Assembly: GCA_047967505.1 (NCBI GenBank)
Contig: CM106539.1
Strand: one strand, 5' to 3'
DNA: 64,000 nucleotides
From: Dipteris shenzhenensis
Lineage: Eukaryota > Polypodiophyta > Polypodiopsida > Gleicheniales
The notes beneath the pieces are model-generated. The model ran no database searches. It was not told where the DNA came from and was given only the letters and a program-made list of their open reading frames with translations. Made by a program: the position numbers and the translations under genes. Shown piece after piece: positions 58,774 through 64,000 of this stretch. How positions within the stretch are numbered: position 1 is the stretch's first letter; each line of letters opens with the position of its first letter.

Positions 58774-59346
58774 TGTTAGATATGCTCAATGCCCCACCCT
58801 CCTGGTAACCACCAGTGGTCCAAGGTGCTCAAGTTGTAAGGCCTCCATATGAGGAGAAGCCATGTGTGAGCCCAGGACACTAGATGGATCCTGACTTGCA
58901 TGTCAGATGAGGTCTATCAATGAGACCGTTGATGGTATAGAAAGGTGATTGTGTGGGAGCCCCTTATTCTTGCTGGGGCCTAGTGGGGGTTCAAGAGTGA
59001 GAGCCCTTGAGGCGATGGTATAGGGAATATTCCATGTTCCATCAATGACTAGTCGGTTCCATCGACTAGGTTGATTGGTCGGCTTAAGCGACTAGGTTGA
59101 CTGGTTGGTTCCACCGACTATCGCCCTCGTAGCTATAAAGAGGTGACTTCCCCAATCCATTGTATCAGATCAGTTCAGATCAGATCAGATCTTCCAATAG
59201 AGATCTTCCAGCTAGTAGCTCTTCACCTAGTATCTGTCTAGATCACCATCTAAGCTCCACTGTGGGAGCACACGGGTGGACGGAGCCATTATCTGTACTA
59301 GATCAATATTGAATGAAAATTTTGTTCATCTCTATTTTGTTGTGTA
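58774..59346 (+). repeat. 3' LTR of Copia element 5
   Basis: A purine tract (GACATTGAGGGGGGG) precedes TGTTAGATATG at 58774, the LTR start. The first 220 bases match the minus-strand partial LTR at 23594-23385. A TATA box (GCTATAAAGAGG) is at about 59134-59145. The end near 59346 is placed by likeness to the LTR ending at 41678 and is uncertain. Confidence 0.8.
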
Positions 59347-62300
59347 CTCCCTATTCTTTGTTCAGTTTTTGTTCCACTGCGCCGTGTAATTTAATATATT
59401 TATTACTTGAAATTATTGAGCAAACTTTAATTTTTAAAACCCCAAGTTTATAAAATATTGAGCTTCTTCAATGTTTAGAAATCCAAGTTGAGGCTTGGAA
59501 ACATGCTCAAGGGGTTCACTACTAAGAAACCCTCTATATCACATTAAAAACACCTCAGCTAAATTTCCCCCCCAATCAAACCACACCTCTTGTTATTATA
59601 ATCATGTTAAGTTATCGAAAATTGAATTAAAATACCCCTCCTTTTGAATGCATGTGGTACACTAAAATATTATGAGATGAACTCCCCGACGAAACATGTA
59701 ACTTGCAATTGAAAAATATCTACATTGTAGGGTAGTATGCCATTGTATGCCACAAACTATAGAGCATGGCGACTATATACAATCTATATATGATTGTAGG
59801 AGGCTAGAGGAGTAGTGGAGAGTACGATCTGCATAATGGCCATAAGGACCTAGTGCTTAGATAATGAATGCCTCATGTCACACTATAGACATTGAACAAT
59901 GATTATTATAGCTCATGTTCAATTTATGAAAACAAGTGCTTTATGCTCGTTAGTGCTCAATATGCCTAATGTGATAACTTAACCATGTTGGATGGTTGCA
60001 TAAGAGCATCAAACTTGCATTAACACTTGAGGTCCGATAGAAGATTCATTTTGATAAACAAAGCAACATTGCTTTAAGAAAAGTAAGACTTGATGTGAAA
60101 ACCAAATCTCTCGATCTAGAGATTTCTGTAGCTTGAAGGAGAGGTTGTAAAGCTGAAGTAAAAAAGTACTCAACTTAGTGTCGAGATCTCAAAACACTTT
60201 TACTTTCTTTCAATTAAAAAAAAAACACTTTTACTTTCTTGTTTACAAATTATTACAAAGGTGATTTGACAAAAAGAGATGCCACATGGGAGAACGTGTT
60301 GTGAAATGATAGTTGAAGATTCACCATGATTCAGAACGATGGTATACCAGAATAGCCTGCCAACGAATTTGACAAAAGGCAATGGTCGTGCGAAGTTCCT
60401 GCTGGAAGTGATGATTGAGTCCAATGTCCACCGGTCTAACTTGTAAGTTGTAAGGCTAGCAGCTTCGTTGCGCAGTGATCTGTTAGTGGAAGTTGTACTC
60501 GGACTGATCGGTTGGTAGGGTTGATCCGTTGGTTCTTGCGCTGTAAGAGTGCAACCGGCTTGCTCCGATGTAGAGACAAAGCAGTTGGCACCCGAGAAGT
60601 TGGCCTACTGCTCCTTTTTCGCGGCGGCAGGTGGAAGGTGACGGACGCCTGCTCCTTCTGCTATCGTAGTACGCTACTCTGAAGGCCGCAGGATTCGTAA
60701 TGGGCCGAGCGAAGACAGGCAACTCTTCGCACAGAACTTTTGTGTTTGTAGATAAAGAAACCTACAGCTTTCGAAGTTGCAGCTTTTTCTTACTGAAACC
60801 TTGTACAATTACTCTCGTGAACACTGTGTTTTGTACAATTAGTCATGAGCAATGAAACATGGATAATCGCGTGGGGTTGGGCAGCTCGGAGGAGCGGTAA
60901 AGGGGATACTTTTACGCAGAATTGAAAGGAGAGCTTTGCGTGGAAGGAGTGTAATGCGTTGCTTTTTGTGAACTATCCAGGGGACGTAGAAATAACAAGA
61001 TGAATTTCATACATGTGGCCTGCCGAGAGAGAGAGAGGGGGAGGGCAGGCCACAGAAGACGAAGTCACTAAATGCATGCATTGAAAGTGAGACTTGGACC
61101 AATCAACTCAAAATAAAAATAGATGTCTTAAAAAATACCTATTTTTTATTTCTTATCACACATCTTCAATAAGGCCTTCCTATGGGCAGGCCAAAAAAGT
61201 AACAATGGGCGCATAGGAGACATCCATGTCTCATGTTTTCTTCCTTTTTCTTGAGTCGCCTCGATTGTGGATACTAGGAATCGTCATCTCTCACGGCCAT
61301 TCTTTATGGCACTACCGACTTTTATGATAGAGTCCTTTGTCCCTAGTGATTCTAGGCCAATGCATTTTAAGGGATCCCACCCAAAATGTCCTTAGCAAAC
61401 TATATACGATTTGCCTCGAATTTTGTAAGAGTGGGAGAATGAAGGTTTAGAGGTGCCCAAAACCCCCCGCTGTTGGACCTCCTAACCTATGTGCCTAGAC
61501 CAATGTGCCTTGGACTGCCCTCTGCAGCCTAGACTTATTGATCCATGTGGCCAGGAGCGCTCTTGTTTGTGAGATCTAGAAATGGAGTAGATTCATGGAG
61601 GTTTGGAGGGTTTGGCTGGTGGCATGTGGCCGAGCTCTTATTCTCCTAATCGATTATGGTTTGCAGGTGGAAGATGATTTGCGAAGATCGACAGGAGAGC
61701 TTGCCCTTTTCATTGCTACAAATATCGATGACTTGGTATCTAACAATATGACTCGTGCATTAAGGGGTGCAGGGTGTGGTGTATCTTCTTGGTAACGGTA
61801 CTTTGCATAGGGAGACTCAAACTTGAGGTAAGTTGCATTATGTGGGCATCGTTGTTGAAAGTTATAAAATGTTGCATCGAACTCTGTTCTAATCATTCTA
61901 GATGTTGTTGCCCTTTGGTCATGTGGGCGAGTTTTCCTTCATCCTTCTTCGTTCATGTAGAGATGGCCGATACTCAAGGTCTTCCCCTACTTGTCTTTAC
62001 TACTAGCAAGGCTTCATTGTGTCAACCAGGATGTCCTTAAGCATAAATTGTAATTCTGATCCTTCCATAGTAGTGATGAGGGATTTCAATTTTGGTATCT
62101 TCTCCAAAGCAGTCTTGTTATCGCACACCATGTTAAACATGTCGTCCAGCTGTTGCTGGATATCTTATTCTCCTTGTATATATATATCTTAAGCTCCATG
62201 GATGTGCATATATGTCTTATAGTCTACATGCATGTGCATATATCTGTCTTAAGCTCCATGGAGACTTTAGGCACTTTGTGGGCTTGTCCTGATTTTCCCT

Positions 62301-63224
62301 ACACATATTTAACAAACGAGAACATCAATTCATCCCTTGTTGCTATTCTTCACAAGAGTGCCAACAATTTGTATGATTCTTTCCCTATTACTATCCATCA
62401 CATTAGCCTGAGTCTTTTACATGGTGTTGCCTCTTTGATCGCCTTCTCCCATCCTGAGAAATTCACTAGGCCATAGGCCTTCTCACAAAGAGACCTTTTG
62501 GAAGAGAAAAACCCTAAGATTATAGGCCTAGTAGGAGAGCCCTCAAGTACTACACAATCATTGGATATAGACCTATTGCGGGAGTCCTCAAGATAAAAAC
62601 CCCAAGATTATAGCCCTAGTGGGAGAATCCTCAAGTTCCAGCTACTCGACTTGAAAATCAAGACAACTGGATGTAAGAAGATAGCTCTAGGTCTACCTCT
62701 AAAACTTTCTTCATCCAAGACATTGACATGACTATTAAGAATGGTAGTTTTGAGGAAAAAGTGCTGAGCAAATATGGTACTTTATGTTGCCAAATGTTAC
62801 ATATGCCAAAACATTGAAGGTTGACTTACCAGCAGATAGAAAGGGGCGTGGATGCAGAACCCTTGTGATAGATGAGGTTTACTATCTAGACATTGTCGAA
62901 ACCTTGAATGCAAGTGATTGTATTTGCGTTGTCAACTTCCCTATATGTGAAGGTGGGACGGGTGACTATTTTATGACCTTTGATCCCTCCACACATGTAG
63001 AGCTGATTCCAAGTATTAAGGTTGAGTTTCATTTTGTACCTTGAAATCTCCATTGCCAAGCACAAGGAGGTTTTTAAAAATATTATTAACAAAGAGGAGG
63101 GCATCCAACTTCCTTTGGCTAGATGCCATAGTTATTTCTCCCTTGACGGACCTATCCCTCTCAAGTTACCTCTTAAAAGTTTTCTTGACCCATGTCTAAC
63201 AGATTGGATATGGAAACCAAGCAA
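59347..63224. other. Stretch without a recognisable gene
   Basis: AT-rich with poly-A tracts. The plus-strand frame 62784-63044 (VTYAKTLKVDLPADRKGRG...LVIDEVYYLDIVETL, 86 aa) looks protein-like, but I do not recognise it. 60480-60990 and 61590-61900 are somewhat GC-richer with no family match. Near 62170-62270, TGTATATATATATCTTAAGC and related TATGTCTTA/TATCTGTCTTAAGCTCCATGG blocks repeat. Confidence 0.45.
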
Positions 63225-63359
63225 GTCATGTTTTTAATGTTTCATAGTGGATATTTCCTTCATTGGTAGGAAGAGATTACACAAGTACTTCATGGTAAGC
63301 AAAATCAATATACAAAGCAACACAAGGAAATATCCACTACAAAACATTAAAAGCATGAC
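63225..63359. repeat. 135-bp foldback: 36-bp inverted arms around a 63-bp loop
   Basis: GTCATGTTTTTAATGTTTCA... (63225-63260) and its reverse complement (63324-63359) agree at 33 of 36 positions by eye. It could be a small foldback transposon (MITE) or a hairpin RNA precursor. No known mature small-RNA sequence was recognised. Confidence 0.8.
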
Positions 63360-64000
63360 ATTTGTAGGTCAATGGTGATCTCACAATTATAGGGATAAAT
63401 TCCACCTTGTATGAATCAGTCTACATCAACTACAAGGGAATAAAATTTCTAAGAAGCGAGACCTAGTGTTGTGCATGGTTTGTGATAAGAATATTGTTTT
63501 GGAGACTAAAAGCCCTCATCACTATTTTGGAGGGAGCAAAGATAGTAGTAATTTTCAAGAACACCCTGGTTGACAAAGTTCGCCAGCTTTCTTTATGTAA
63601 CTCTAAGGGAATCCTATTTACATGGTGGTTTTTCTATCATTTTAAGAGAATCCTATTCACATTAGCTTTTCTTTATTGGAGAGTTTGATACAATTGTGAG
63701 TGGAATCTACCACATGTTTCTCTAGAATCAATTTTGTTTGTTGCTTGTTTTGATGTTGTTATTCCTCCTTCCATGGCAAAACAATTCTTTCTCAGATCAT
63801 TGATTAAAAAGTTTGAATAGATTCAATAAGCATGGCAATATCCTATTGCATAATTGGATGGTAGTGGTGTCAATTCTCTGAAACCATATTGGGTGTATAA
63901 ATACGAACATTTCCAATTGTATATCTGATTAAATGCAGTATTAATTCACTGGAGACACCAAGAAACTTGAACAAATACATTTTGCTTGTATTGAATGTTT
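63360..64000. other. Window end; nothing recognised
   Basis: AT-rich, with short open frames only. A duplicated ATTTAC/CACATGG-like block (GGAATCCTATTTACATGG / GAGAATCCTATTCACATTAG) lies at 63608-63665. Confidence 0.4.

Noticed and set aside
61595-61896. Possible gene around 61.6-61.9 kb on either strand
   Set aside because: Short overlapping frames with no recognisable motif and no splice-consistent extension.
1-64000. CRISPR array, operon or bacterial insertion
   Set aside because: The tandem repeats seen lack regular spacers; genes are intron-containing and plant-type throughout.

Overview
This window is plant nuclear DNA. The evidence is a four-exon PIP1 aquaporin, a six-exon Sec14-like gene, GT-AG introns throughout, and LTR retrotransposons primed by initiator-Met tRNA. 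It is AT-rich and dominated by decayed transposons. A fern or other non-seed plant would fit, but this is a guess; nothing seen fixes the species.

Layout. 1-2.93 kb: A-rich remnant of a Helitron of the Helentron kind (Pif1-type helicase fused to an EEP endonuclease). 2.93-7.75 kb: no gene recognised. 7.75-9.63 kb (-): complete CRAL-TRIO/Sec14-like gene, 278 aa. 11.6-13.2 kb (+): broken PIF/Harbinger transposon (Myb/trihelix ORF1, transposase start). 15.0-20.35 kb: decayed copy 2 of an unfamiliar multigene cassette, hit by a Gypsy integrase fragment. 20.38-21.0 kb: GGA-rich tract. 21.2-23.6 kb (-), 27.3-28.3 kb (-), 35.9-38.5 kb (-), 40.9-42.4 kb (+) and 57.6-59.3 kb (+): broken Copia elements; the 35.9-38.5 kb one keeps both LTRs and a perfect TSD. 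30.07-31.78 kb (+): intact PIP1 gene behind a long degenerate tandem array. 32.15-32.7 kb: CACTA-like subterminal repeats. 43.8-53.5 kb: copy 1 of the cassette, better preserved. 53.9-55.2 kb (-): Gypsy gag and RNase H pieces. 56.0-56.5 kb: SINE-like tRNA segment and a 77-bp tandem repeat. 59.3-64 kb: mostly empty apart from a strong 135-bp foldback near 63.3 kb.

The main discovery is the cassette. Copy 1 has four genes in alternating orientation: a putative transposase (+), an acidic protein 'A' (-), a protein 'B' (+) that joins a histone H3 fold to a Ulp1/C48-like protease domain, and protein 'C' (-), with a possible BAH-like N-terminal part. Genes A and B are divergent, and each has three tandem repeats upstream (205 bp and 239 bp) carrying the same ~20-bp-arm stem-loop. 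Copy 2 is inverted, has recognisable relatives of the transposase (with one intron at the identical position), A and C, but no H3-Ulp1 gene. I infer a previously unrecognised class of DNA transposon, one lineage of which carries chromatin-related proteins. No terminal repeats or target duplication could be found by eye, so mobility is an inference.

The two ordinary host genes (Sec14-like and PIP1) look functional and are independent of each other. Everything else is transposon debris or simple repeats.
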